Assembly: GCA_050698355.1 (NCBI GenBank)
Contig: JBOHBN010000328.1
Location: forward strand, 1 to 62,381
Origin: JBOHBN01 sp050698355
GTDB lineage: Bacteria > Actinomycetota > Actinomycetes > Streptosporangiales > WHST01
Length of the DNA stretch: 62,381 nucleotides
Reading direction: 5' to 3'
The notes below the pieces were generated by a model that had not been told where the DNA came from, searched no databases, and saw only the letters and a list, made by a program, of their open reading frames with translations. Below, one piece after another: positions 47,430 through 55,134 of this stretch. A program made the position numbers and the translations under genes. Within the stretch, counting starts at the first letter, position 1, and each line of letters begins with the position of its first letter.

Positions 47430-47443
47430 GCCGCGACTCCTGT

Positions 47444-47459
47444 GTAGGTACGTACCTAC
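47444..47459. promoter_or_regulatory. Perfect 16-bp palindrome, toxin-antitoxin operator
   Basis: GTAGGTACGTACCTAC lies 14 bases upstream of the antitoxin start. Antitoxins of the Phd/YefM type bind such palindromes to repress their own operon, so this is the probable binding site. Confidence 0.6.
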
Positions 47460-47510
47460 CTTACCGGTTCCTGGACGGCAGGCAAGACACAGCGCCTACC
47501 CGATGAAGTC

Positions 47511-47543
47511 ACACGTTGAACTTGAAGTCGACCACGTCGCCGT
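47511..47543. repeat. Left att repeat (ychF 3'-end duplicate)
   Basis: Identical over 33 bases to 51015-51047, starting ACACGTTGAACTTGAAGTCG. It encodes the tail DVVDFKFNV of YchF on the minus strand, with no ychF coding sequence beyond. The flanking bases on both sides differ from the right copy, so the repeat ends are sharp. Confidence 0.85.
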
Positions 47544-47633
47544 TCTGACCTGCTTCGATGCGGCGATAGCCGCCCTGACCTCCTAATACGCCGTTCATCG
47601 CGTGACACCGCGATACGCGGCTGGAAGTCCTCA

Positions 47634-47653
47634 TGTGCCCTCATTGTGCCCTC
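47634..47653. repeat. Candidate integrase arm-type sites
   Basis: TGTGCCCTC occurs at 47634-47642 and 47645-47653, about 90 bases inside the left repeat, and again at 50973-50981, about 35 bases inside the right repeat. The same 9-mer near both ends fits arm-type binding sites of a tyrosine integrase. Function inferred. Confidence 0.4.
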
Positions 47654-47713
47654 GCAGCTATCGAGGGATCTCAGTAAGCGCCCCGACAGGCGACTCCACT
47701 CGCGGTCGAGGGC

Positions 47714-47920
47714 TTGGCCAACACACTACGCACCCGCGTCCGCGAGCTCGAGGAGCAGCTCGCGGACACCCGCCAGCGGCTCACCCGGCTGGGAGGTGAG
47801 CACGTCGAGGTCGCCGACCAGCTGTCGGCGGACGAGACGTACACCGAGGCGATAGCCGCTGACCTGGCCGAGCTGATCCGCACGATCCGGCCGCGTGGCG
47901 AGAACGGGGCCGAACAGTGA
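47714..47920 (+). CDS. Small hypothetical helical protein
   Basis: A 68-residue frame starting at TTG 47714 and overlapping the next frame by none. It is strongly helical with heptad-like spacing (TRVRELEEQLADTRQRLTRL) and an acidic middle, so a coiled coil is likely. I do not recognise it. It lies at the left end of the integrative element, where excisionase or accessory genes are often found, but it has no winged-helix signature. Start uncertain. Confidence 0.4.
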   Translation: MANTLRTRVRELEEQLADTRQRLTRLGGEHVEVADQLSADETYTEAIAADLAELIRTIRPRGENGAEQ

Positions 47921-48112
47921 TGGCCCGCGACGTGAAGGTCGCCCGTAGCGAGCACTTCGACGAGACCGGCCGGCACCTACCTCGTGTACCGGGGCCGGGA
48001 GCTGCTCGGCCACGTCGACCAGGTCCCCACCGCCAGCGGACGGGCGCGTGCGTTCCAGTCACTCACCGCGGAGCCGGGTGAAGCTCGGCGAACCGTGCCG
48101 CACCAGGCGTGA
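47921..48112 (+). pseudogene. Small hypothetical gene, frameshifted
   Basis: It starts MARDVKVARSEHFDETG at an ATG following the upstream TGA. After about 47970 the plausible coding sense moves to another frame reading GTYLVYRGRELLGHVDQVPT and on to a TGA at 48110-48112. The second part looks like a small folded domain of unknown type. The shift within a run of GGCC suggests decay, as elsewhere in this element. Confidence 0.4.
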
Positions 48113-48314
48113 AGCGGCGGTGCAGGTGCTGCTCGCTGCGGAGCGCCGGGGGCGGTCACGGTGAACGCAAGGGCGGGTACCGGCATCTCGCCGACGAGGG
48201 CGGCTCGTGAGTCACCGCCAGTGCCGCTCCGGTCACTGCTTCTAGTTTCGCACCTCGTGGAAGTCAACAGAACGTAAACCTGGGGGCCGTGGCGACCGTC
48301 ACGGTCACGCCAAG

Positions 48315-48351
48315 GGCGCCCGACCCATCGCCAGACGGAACCGGGCGCCCC
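48315..48351. other. Hairpin in the 260-base gap before the DUF4352-like gene
   Basis: GGGCGCCC at 48315-48322 and again at 48344-48351 is self-complementary, so the two copies can pair. It is the only structure I see between 48113 and 48372. It may be the terminator of upstream genes or part of the leader of the next gene. Confidence 0.3.
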
Positions 48352-48372
48352 GACACGAGAAGAGGATAACGA

Positions 48373-49197
48373 ATGAGTTACCAGCCGCAGTTCATGCCAC
48401 CGCAGCCCCCACCGCCTGCGCGCCCCCCGAAGCCGCGTCGTAACGGCCTCGCCGTCGCCGCGCTCGTCCTCGGCATCATCGGCGTCGTCTTCGCATTGAT
48501 CCCGCTGTTCGGCATCTTCATGGCAGTCCCCCTCGGCATCCTCGCGCTGGTGTTCGGCGGGATCGGCATGGTGTTCGCGTTCGGCAGCAACCGCGCCAGC
48601 AAGGGGATCTCCACCAGCGGCACCGCTCTCGGTGCGGCCGCGATCATCGTTGCCGCGGTGATGACGACGGCGGTGTTCTCCGCCGCCGAGGACGTCGCCG
48701 ACGCGACCGACGGCGGCGGAAGCGGTGCGATCGCGGACACGCCGCAGCCGAGCCTCACCACCCAGGCCGGCGACACCGAGAAGGCGAAGGAGCCCTCGGC
48801 CGCCGGGGTCGGCGACAAGGTCCGCGATGGCGACCTGCAGTTCAAAGTCAAGGACGTCGAGGCCGGCGTCGACCACGTCGGCGACTCGATGTTCGGCGAG
48901 GATGCCGACGGCCAGTACGTCATCGTCAAGGTCGCGATCAAGAACGTCGGTAGCGAGTCGGCGACGATCGATGACAGCAGCCAGTACCTGTACGCCACGA
49001 ACGGGAAGCGGTACGACGCCGACGGCGAGGCCGACTTCGCGATCAACGACGACGGGGAGGCGTTCCTCAACGACCTCAACCCCGGCAACAAGGTGAAGGT
49101 GAAGTTCGCGTTCGACCTGCCGAAGAACGCAACCCCCGACCGCGTCCGGCTCGCCGGCGACCTGTTCTCCAGCGGCGTGAACGTGAGCCTGCGGTGA
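48373..49197 (+). CDS. Membrane-anchored DUF4352-like protein
   Basis: A 274-residue protein. The N-terminus is proline-rich (QPQFMPPQPPPPARPPKP), followed by DUF4190-like membrane segments (LAVAALVLGIIGVVFALIPL and a second at about 60-80) and a third at about 90-105. A Ser/Thr/Gly linker leads to a C-terminal beta-sandwich with GDGDLQFKV-like strands and YVIVKVAIKNVGSESATIDD. The latter is typical of the telokin-like DUF4352 domain exposed outside the cell. ATG 48373 has AGAGGA ten bases upstream. It is coupled to the following lipoprotein by a GTGA overlap. Cargo of the integrative element; function unknown. Confidence 0.8.
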   Translation: MSYQPQFMPPQPPPPARPPKPRRNGLAVAALVLGIIGVVFALIPLFGIFMAVPLGILALVFGGIGMVFAFGSNRASKGISTSGTALGAAAIIVAAVMTTAVFSAAEDVADATDGGGSGAIADTPQPSLTTQAGDTEKAKEPSAAGVGDKVRDGDLQFKVKDVEAGVDHVGDSMFGEDADGQYVIVKVAIKNVGSESATIDDSSQYLYATNGKRYDADGEADFAINDDGEAFLNDLNPGNKVKVKFAFDLPKNATPDRVRLAGDLFSSGVNVSLR

Positions 49198-49718
49198 AGC
49201 AACTATCGGCCGTACTCGCCGCCGCCAGCCTGCTCGGGCTGGCGGCGTGCGGGAGCACGGCGTCGACGTCAGCGACCGGCGACGGTTCGTGTCAGGATGC
49301 GCCGAGGTGGTCGCAGGCGCACTGCGACAGTCCTACGCCCACCAGGGCGACGCCGAGCAAGCAGCAGCACAAGACGTTCTTCCCTGACCCGAAAGGCAAG
49401 TACGGCGGGACGTGCGACTACCTGCTCGGCGAGAGCCTGAGCGACTACGAGGTCGTCGGTGAGATTCACGTGAAGAACACCGGCAACATCGGCATCGCGG
49501 TCAAGACGAAGATCAAGTGGCCGCAGCTCGGGCACCGTCCGATCGTGATGAAGAAGCGGGCCAAGGTCGCCTTCGGCAAGAAGAAGTCGGTCCGGTTCCA
49601 CGAGCACGCGTCCAGTGAGCAGATCGACCTGCTGCAGTCCTGGCAGGAGGGGCACGGCTACAGGGACGGCTGCAAGTACAAGGTCGCGATCGTCGACACG
49701 TTCGGCGCCGTGCACTGA
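49194..49718 (+). CDS. Hypothetical lipoprotein
   Basis: A 174-residue predicted lipoprotein with signal MKQLSAVLAAASLLGLAAC and lipobox LAAC. The mature part has two cysteine pairs (DGSCQDAP/AHCDSP and GTCDYL/DGCKYK) and a strand-rich segment EIHVKNTGNIGIAVKTKIKW. That segment resembles the DUF4352 fold of the preceding protein. The GTG start overlaps the upstream stop. The two may work together at the cell surface; function unknown. Confidence 0.72.
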   Translation: MKQLSAVLAAASLLGLAACGSTASTSATGDGSCQDAPRWSQAHCDSPTPTRATPSKQQHKTFFPDPKGKYGGTCDYLLGESLSDYEVVGEIHVKNTGNIGIAVKTKIKWPQLGHRPIVMKKRAKVAFGKKKSVRFHEHASSEQIDLLQSWQEGHGYRDGCKYKVAIVDTFGAVH

Positions 49719-49722
49719 CCTC

Positions 49723-49878
49723 ATGCGAGCCACGGGTAAAACGGAGGCCAAGTCCGGGCATCTGGTAGCTGCGCACCGGCTCGTGGCCGCGCTGGTGGTC
49801 TCGGTCGGGATCATCGCCGCGGCCGTCGTCGGCGACACCGCGAGCCACGCGGGCTACGGCGATGACGTCGGGCCGTGA
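49723..49878 (+). CDS. Small single-pass membrane peptide
   Basis: A 51-residue frame starting ATG 49723, with one hydrophobic helix (LVAALVVSVGIIAAAVVGDT) after a basic start. It could be a small transfer-type membrane protein of the element or the truncated start of a longer one. No ribosome-binding site is clear. Confidence 0.35.
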   Translation: MRATGKTEAKSGHLVAAHRLVAALVVSVGIIAAAVVGDTASHAGYGDDVGP

Positions 49879-49986
49879 CCGGAGCCAGTCGCGGTACAGC
49901 CGAATCGCCTCGTCTCGGCCGTACACCTTGACCGGGAAGGGCCCCCACCGGGACGGCCTGCCGATGTAGACGACGTTTGTCCGGCT
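49855..49986 (-). pseudogene. Remnant of a DUF4326-type gene
   Basis: The minus strand reads NVVYIGRPSRWGPFPVKVYG followed by RDEAIRLYRDWLRSRPDVIA. This resembles the first half of DUF4326 proteins (vyIGRpskwGNPF ... reEAi..YrdWL). The frame opens after a TGA with no start codon. The second half, with the family's Cys-rich LACWC region, is missing. It is a short relic inside the integrative element, so the family is matched on few residues. Confidence 0.5.
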
Positions 49987-50065
49987 TCAGGATGGCGCCA
50001 TGTGATGCGGACGCGGCGGCCTTCCCGGTGCCGCGCCAGACGCGGACGAGCCCGGCGTGCCGTGA

Positions 50066-51003
50066 CGGTGTGGCCGACGGGCGGGCCATCGCGACAAAAC
50101 GACGCTCGCCGAATACTCCCGCCAGTTGGCAGCTGCGCGGCCCCATAGGCCGACGACCGCGAACCGTGTGAAGGGTCAGGTCGAGAATCACATAGCGGGT
50201 ACGTCGCTGGGGAGCAGGCGCCTTGCGGCGGTGCTGCCTTCGGAAGTACAGGCGTGGGTGGCCGATCGTTCCCAGCGCCTTTCTCCGCTGACGCTGCGCA
50301 ACCTCTTGTCGCTGCTCAAGTCGATCTAGGCGTCGGCAGTGCTCGACCGCCTGGTCGCCTCGTCGCCGGTCGTGCGGGTGCAACTGCCGCGGTACGAGCG
50401 CGAACGCGTCGTGCCGCTGACCGTCGAGCAGGTCCGCGCCCTCGCGAAGACGGCCGCGGTCCGCAACCGGGCAATGGTCGTCGCCCCGGCCGGGCTCGGG
50501 CTGCGGATCGGGGAGCTACTCGGCATGCGCGCCTGCCAGGTCGACTTCCTGCGCCGCGCGGTGCGGGTCGACTGCCAGCTCGCACCCGGCCAGCGCTCCC
50601 GCTCGGACCCGAAGACCCCGAGGTCGAAGCAGACCCTTCCACTCCCCCAGGTCGTCGCCGCACATCGCCGCGCGACGACCGAGCCCTGTTCTACACGCGG
50701 TTCGGCAACGTCTACAGCCACGCCTACAACGGGTCGCAGATCTTCAAGAAGACCGTCGAGCGGGTCAAGAGCGTGCCGGACTCGACGACGACGCATGACC
50801 TGCGTCACCACTACGCCAGCGTGCTGCTCGCGGCCGGCGAGTCGGTCGTCGCGGTCGCGGAGCGGCTCGGGCACGACAACGCGAACCTGGTGCTTTCGAC
50901 GTACGGGCACTTGATGCCTAACAGCGAGGAGCGCACTCGCCGCGCCATCGAGGATGCGTGGAGTGCCCTGATTGTGCCCTCGGAGGCCGAAGATGGCCTC
51001 TGA
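50066..51003 (+). pseudogene. int: Tyrosine integrase, disrupted
   Basis: A phage/AICE-type tyrosine recombinase with several lesions. The frame KTTLAEYSRQLAAARPHRPT followed by HIAGTSLGSRRLAAVLPSEV is the core-binding domain. It runs into an in-frame TAG at 50327-50329 and continues as ASAVLDRLVASSPVVRVQLP. The catalytic Arg lies in GLGLRIGELLG and the beta-strand Lys region in DPKTPRSKQTLPLP. Near 50665 the frame shifts to one that encodes FYTRFGNVYSHAYNGSQIF, HDLRHHYASVLLAAGES (H-x-x-R), RLGHDN and the tyrosine in LSTYGHLMP. The N-terminal arm domain is missing. It reads toward the right att repeat, ending 12 bases before it. Confidence 0.85.
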
Positions 51004-51012
51004 CCAGGGGTT

Positions 51013-52086
51013 CTACACGTTGAACTTGAAGTCGACCACGTCGCCGTCGCGCATGACGTAGTCCTTGCCCTCGAGCCGTAGCTGGCCGCGCGCACGAGCC
51101 TCGGTCATCGAGCCCGCCGCGACCAGGTCCTCGTACGACACGATCTCGGCCTTGATGAAGCCGCGCTGAAAGTCGCTGTGGATCGCACCGGCCGCCTGCG
51201 GTGCGGTGGCGCCGCGGTCGATGGTCCAGGCGCGCGACTCCTTCGGGCCCGCGGTGAGGAAGGTCTGCAAGCCGAGCGCCTCGAAGCCGGCGCGCGCGAG
51301 TATCGCGAGGCCCGACTCGTCCTGGCCGACGGAGGCCAGCAGCTCCATCGCCTCCTCCTCGGGCAGCTCGGTCAGCTCGTGCTCCAGCTTGGCGTCCAGG
51401 AACACTGCCTCGGCCGGGGCGACGAGGCCCCGCATCGCGTCCTTCAGCTGCTCGTTGCCCATCTCCTCGTCGTCCACGTTGAAGACGTAGAGGAACGGCT
51501 TCGCGCTAAGCAGGTGCAGGTCGCGGAGCGGTTCGGTGTCGAGGCCGGCGGCGAACACGGTCTGCCCGGCGTCGAGCACCTCCCGCGCACGGCGCGCCGC
51601 GTCGAGCGCGACCGGCGTGCCCTTCACCAACCGCGACTCCTTCTCCAGCCGCGGCAGCGCCTTGTCGATCGTCTGCAGGTCGGCGAGTACGAGCTCTGTG
51701 TTGATCGTCTCGAGGTCGTCCTTGGGGCTGACCCTGCCGTCGACGTGCATCACGTCAGAGTCCTCGAACACGCGGACGACCTGGCAGATCGCGTCGGACT
51801 CGCGGACGTGCGAGAGGAACTGGTTGCCGAGCCCCTGCCCCTCGGACGCGCCGCGCACGAGGCCGGCGATGTCCACGAAGCTCACGGTCGCGGGAACCTC
51901 CCGCGCCGAGTCGAACATGCGGCCGAGTACGCCGAGGCGCGGGTCGGGCACGCCGACCACACCGACGTTCGGGTCGATGGTTGCGAACGGATAGTTGGCG
52001 GCCGAGACGTCGCTGCGCGTCAGCGCGTTGAAGACGGTCGACTTGCCGACGTTGGGCAGGCCGACGATACCGATAGTAAGGCTCAC
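51013..52086 (-). CDS. ychF: Redox-regulated ATPase YchF (Obg/OLA1 family)
   Basis: A conserved P-loop ATPase of the Obg-related family that binds ribosomes and affects stress responses. The 357-residue protein has GLPNVGKSTVFNALT (P-loop), NYPFATIDPN (switch I), DIAGLVRGASEGQGLGNQFL (G3/switch II), the NVDD position in place of NKxD that confers ATP preference, and a C-terminal TGS domain. It starts MSLTIGIVG. The integrative element entered its 3' end, and the right att repeat restores the exact C-terminus DVVDFKFNV and TAG stop. Confidence 0.95.
   Translation of the reverse strand: MSLTIGIVGLPNVGKSTVFNALTRSDVSAANYPFATIDPNVGVVGVPDPRLGVLGRMFDSAREVPATVSFVDIAGLVRGASEGQGLGNQFLSHVRESDAICQVVRVFEDSDVMHVDGRVSPKDDLETINTELVLADLQTIDKALPRLEKESRLVKGTPVALDAARRAREVLDAGQTVFAAGLDTEPLRDLHLLSAKPFLYVFNVDDEEMGNEQLKDAMRGLVAPAEAVFLDAKLEHELTELPEEEAMELLASVGQDESGLAILARAGFEALGLQTFLTAGPKESRAWTIDRGATAPQAAGAIHSDFQRGFIKAEIVSYEDLVAAGSMTEARARGQLRLEGKDYVMRDGDVVDFKFNV
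51015..51047. repeat. Right att repeat within ychF
   Basis: Identical over 33 bases to 47511-47543. It covers the ychF codons from about Gly-Asp-Val-Val to the stop, so integration left this gene intact. The broken integrase ends 12 bases away. Confidence 0.85.
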
Positions 52087-52190
52087 GCTGCCCCAACCTA
52101 ACTGTGGACGGCGCTATCCACAGGCGCGGGTTGTCCACAGCCCCGGCGCGCCGACCCCCGAGTGTCCGCCGACGGTGGAACGATCCCGAT

Positions 52191-53693
52191 ATGGACCCAA
52201 CCGCACTAGTCCTCCTCGCCATCGGCCTCGCTGTCGGCGGCGCTGCCGGCGCGGGCGTCGCGGTGCTCGTCGTGCGCGGGCGCCACGCGGCCGTACGCGG
52301 CGAGCGCGACGCGCTCGTACGCGAGCGTGACCAGGCGCGGGCGGAGGTCGAGCACAAGACCAGCGCGCTGCGCAGCGCGGAGAACGACGCGGCCGGGCTG
52401 CGCGCGACCCTCGATGCCGAGCGCAGCGCGGCGGAGCAACGCGCGACGCTGATGGAACAGACGATGGCCGAGCGGTTCCAGGCGCTCTCGTCCGACGCGC
52501 TCGAGCAGAACAACAAGCGGTTCCTGCAGCTCGCCGACCAGCGGCTCGCCCAGACCCAGGCAAAGGCGACCGGCGAGCTCGACCAGCGTCGCCAGGCGGT
52601 CGAGCACCTGGTCGCGCCGCTCAAGGAGACACTGGCCAAGGTCGAGACGCAGCTGAAGGAGCTGGAGAAGGCCAGGGTCGCTGCGTACCACTCGCTCACC
52701 GAGCAGGTCGGGCTCGTGCGCCAGACCGGTGAGCAGCTGCGCCACGAGACGTCCTCGCTGGCCACGGCACTGCGCGCGCCGCAGGTACGCGGGCGGTGGG
52801 GCGAGCTGCAACTGGAGCGCATCGTCGAGCTCGCCGGCATGTCGGAGCACTGTGCCACCCCGCAGGACACCGCCGACACCGACGAGGGCCAAAAGCGCCC
52901 CGACCTCGTCGTCCACCTCGCGGGCGGCAAGAGCGTCGTGGTCGACTCGAAGGTGCCGCTGTCGGCGTACCTCGACGCGGTGGAGGCCACCGATGAACCG
53001 GTACGCGCGCAGCGCCTGGCCGCGCATGCGCGGCACCTGCGCAAGCACGTCGACCAGCTCGCCGCGAAGGAGTACTGGGCGGCGTTCAGCCCCGCGCCGG
53101 AGTTCGTGGTGCTGTTCATCCCCGGGGAGGCGTTCCTCGCTCCCGCGCTGGAGCACGACGCGCAGCTGCTCGAGCACGCGATGGCCAAGCGCGTCGTCAT
53201 CGCGACGCCGACCACGCTGGTGTCCATGCTGCGTACGGTGGCGTACGCCTGGCAGCAGGCGGCACTCACCGACAACGCCCGGGCGATCTTCGACCTCGGC
53301 CGGCAGCTCTACAGCCGGCTCTCCAAGCTCGGCGACAAGGTCGACACGCTCGGCAAGGCGATTACACGCGTGGTTTCCGCGTACAACGGCACCGTGGCGT
53401 CGCTGGAGACGCGCGTGCTGGTCAGCGCCCGCCGAATGCAGGAGCTCAAGCTGGTCGACGAGGAGCTACCCGCACCCAATCCGGTCGAGGAGACCCCCAG
53501 ACCGCTGGGCGCCGGCGAGCTGGTCGATGCCGCCGCGGAGGCGAGGCAGGTACGTCTGCTGCACGGCGCGGCCGGCGACGCCGACCCGGCCGAGAGCGAC
53601 AGTGAGGCAGAGTTCGACGAGCGCTACGGGATCGCACCGAACGCAACCGACGCCAATGGGCGCCCGGAGCACGGCGACCGGCGCGCACAATAG
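52191..53693 (+). CDS. rmuC: DNA recombination protein RmuC
   Basis: A 500-residue RmuC-family protein, thought to limit inversions and rearrangements at short inverted repeats. It has an N-terminal membrane helix (ALVLLAIGLAVGGAAGAGVA), a long coiled coil over about residues 35-190 (RERDQARAEVEHKTSALRSA), and a nuclease-like core with VRGRWGELQLERIVELAGM, RPDLVVHLAGGKSVVVDSKV and VLFIPGEAFLAPAL. ATG 52191 places the membrane helix at the start; an upstream in-frame start adds non-conserved residues. It is divergent from ychF. Confidence 0.93.
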   Translation: MDPTALVLLAIGLAVGGAAGAGVAVLVVRGRHAAVRGERDALVRERDQARAEVEHKTSALRSAENDAAGLRATLDAERSAAEQRATLMEQTMAERFQALSSDALEQNNKRFLQLADQRLAQTQAKATGELDQRRQAVEHLVAPLKETLAKVETQLKELEKARVAAYHSLTEQVGLVRQTGEQLRHETSSLATALRAPQVRGRWGELQLERIVELAGMSEHCATPQDTADTDEGQKRPDLVVHLAGGKSVVVDSKVPLSAYLDAVEATDEPVRAQRLAAHARHLRKHVDQLAAKEYWAAFSPAPEFVVLFIPGEAFLAPALEHDAQLLEHAMAKRVVIATPTTLVSMLRTVAYAWQQAALTDNARAIFDLGRQLYSRLSKLGDKVDTLGKAITRVVSAYNGTVASLETRVLVSARRMQELKLVDEELPAPNPVEETPRPLGAGELVDAAAEARQVRLLHGAAGDADPAESDSEAEFDERYGIAPNATDANGRPEHGDRRAQ

Positions 53694-53737
53694 GCTAAGG
53701 AGAGCGCACCGGACGCCGACTGGTGGCAGGGGGCACC

Positions 53738-54187
53738 GTGTCAGTGCAAGACGGCGATGTCGGCCCGCCGCCCGACGAGGCGAGTGGCGCGTTCGAGGAC
53801 ATGCCGACGCCCGGGGTCGGCGGCATCCCCTGGTACGGCGCCGTCCTCGTCGTCGTACTACTCGGGCTGGTCGCGTCCATCATCGACTGGGTGCTCGGCA
53901 GCGGCATCGGTGTGGCCACCGGAGCGGCCTTCGTACTCGGGTGCCTGGTACTCGGCGGGCGGGTCCGCAGGGCGCAGATCGTGGTCGGCTTCGTCGCGGC
54001 ACCGCTGTGCTTCGCGGTCATCGTCACGATCTCGGGAATCGCCCAGCTGTACGGGCACGACGAGTTCGGCGCCGCGTTCCGGATCTTCTGGACGTACGCA
54101 CTGATCACCGACGGCTTGTGGCTGATCGTCGGAACTCTGGTATCTGTGCTTCTCGCCGCGGTCCGGCTGTTCCTCAACCCGCGCTGA
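53738..54187 (+). CDS. DUF6542-type small membrane protein
   Basis: A 149-residue protein with an acidic N-terminus (DGDVGPPPDEASGAFED) and four hydrophobic segments (WYGAVLVVVLLGLVASIID, GVATGAAFVLGCLVLGG, QIVVGFVAAPLCFAVIVTIS, LITDGLWLIVGTLVSVLLAA). It fits the actinobacterial DUF6542 family that is often found near ychF and xseA. GTG 53738 follows AGGGGG; GTG 53723 would add five residues. Function unknown. Confidence 0.72.
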   Translation: MSVQDGDVGPPPDEASGAFEDMPTPGVGGIPWYGAVLVVVLLGLVASIIDWVLGSGIGVATGAAFVLGCLVLGGRVRRAQIVVGFVAAPLCFAVIVTISGIAQLYGHDEFGAAFRIFWTYALITDGLWLIVGTLVSVLLAAVRLFLNPR

Positions 54188-54204
54188 CCGTGGAACATGG
54201 GGTA

Positions 54205-54627
54205 ATGAGCCGCGCTGTCGAGGACTCGAACCGCCGGCTGCTCCGCGCACGCGACGCGATGGACCGGGGGTACGCCCAGCCGCTCGACGTGCCCTCACTT
54301 GCTCGGATCGCACACGTCTCGCAGGCGCATTTCATCCGCACGTTCCGGACGACGTTCGGTGAGTCGCCGCACCGATACCTGCAACGGCGGCGAGTGGAGC
54401 GAGCGATGTTCCTGCTCCGGGAGACCCCGAGCAGCGTCACCCAGATCTGCTTCGACGTCGGGTTCGCCAGCCTGGGCACGTTCAGCCGGACGTTCCGCGA
54501 CATCGTCGGCCAATCGCCTTCCAGCTACCGGACCGGCGCTGACAGACATGACGTACCGACCTGCTTTGCGATGACCTGGACGCGACCGAGCAGTTTCGGA
54601 GAAGCGCAGGCACCCGCGCGCGACTAG
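54205..54627 (+). CDS. AraC-type helix-turn-helix regulator
   Basis: A 140-residue protein that is almost only the AraC DNA-binding domain. The first HTH is in LDVPSLARIAHVSQAHFIRT and the second in SSVTQICFDVGFASLGTFSR, followed by the signature TFRDIVGQSPSSYR. It has no N-terminal ligand domain, only a C-terminal tail of about 25 residues. It is ten bases upstream of a VOC protein gene in the same direction; this regulator-VOC pairing recurs in actinobacteria and suggests local control of that gene. Confidence 0.9.
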   Translation: MSRAVEDSNRRLLRARDAMDRGYAQPLDVPSLARIAHVSQAHFIRTFRTTFGESPHRYLQRRRVERAMFLLRETPSSVTQICFDVGFASLGTFSRTFRDIVGQSPSSYRTGADRHDVPTCFAMTWTRPSSFGEAQAPARD

Positions 54628-54637
54628 CGTTGTTCCC

Positions 54638-55060
54638 ATGCTCAACTCGATCAACATCTCCCACGTGTTCGTATTCGACCAGGACCAGGCGCTCGACTTC
54701 TACGTCGGCAAGCTCGGTATGGAGGTCAGTGCCGACTTCGACCTCGGCTTCATGCGCTGGCTGACCGTCCGCGTTCCCGGGCAGCCGGGCAGGGACATCC
54801 TGCTGGAGGTACCCGGACCACCAGGGATGGACGAGGCCACCGCTGCGCAGGTGCGCGAACTGGTCGCCAAGGGCGCGACGGGCTTCACCGTCGGCTTCAC
54901 CACCGACGACTGCCAGAAGACCTACGCCGAGCTGACCGCCAAGGGTGTCGAGATCACCGATGGGCCGACCGAGCAGTCCTACGGCACCGACTTCGGGCTA
55001 CGTGACCCGTTCGGCAACGCGATGCGCATCGTGCAGCTCGCTTCGTACCCGCAGCCGTAG
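54638..55060 (+). CDS. VOC family (glyoxalase-like) protein
   Basis: A 140-residue VOC protein with two beta-alpha-beta-beta-beta modules. Segments are INISHVFVFDQDQALDFYVG then KLGMEVSADF, ILLEVPGPPG with a possible metal Glu, VGFTTDDCQKTYAELTAKGV and GTDFGLRDPFGNAMRIVQ. It lies ten bases after the AraC-type gene and is probably co-transcribed. Relatives include glyoxalase, dioxygenase and resistance proteins; the substrate cannot be assigned. Confidence 0.88.
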   Translation: MLNSINISHVFVFDQDQALDFYVGKLGMEVSADFDLGFMRWLTVRVPGQPGRDILLEVPGPPGMDEATAAQVRELVAKGATGFTVGFTTDDCQKTYAELTAKGVEITDGPTEQSYGTDFGLRDPFGNAMRIVQLASYPQP

Positions 55061-55134
55061 CGGCGAGCCGCCAACCCTCGGCGTCCCCCGGTACCCTGCT
55101 ACCGGGGGACGCTGCGACGAGTGGAGAGACGACG

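Larger units (their letters stand above)
47511..51047 (+). mobile_element. Degraded integrative element in the 3' end of ychF
   Basis: A stretch of about 3.5 kb bounded by 33-bp perfect direct repeats (47511-47543 and 51015-51047) equal to the last codons of ychF. A broken tyrosine integrase gene reads toward the right-hand repeat. Inside are two small frames at the left end, a DUF4352-like protein, a lipoprotein, a short membrane peptide and a remnant of a DUF4326-type gene. No replication, transfer or capsid gene remains. The layout (integrase beside one att repeat, target gene restored at that end) is the classical product of site-specific integration into a coding 3' end. Excision is unlikely because the integrase is dead. 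Confidence 0.8.

Noticed and set aside
49513..49926. Minus-strand frame as a full gene
   Set aside because: Only its first about 25 residues, with the upstream extension, resemble DUF4326; the remainder is antisense to the lipoprotein, so it is listed as a remnant.
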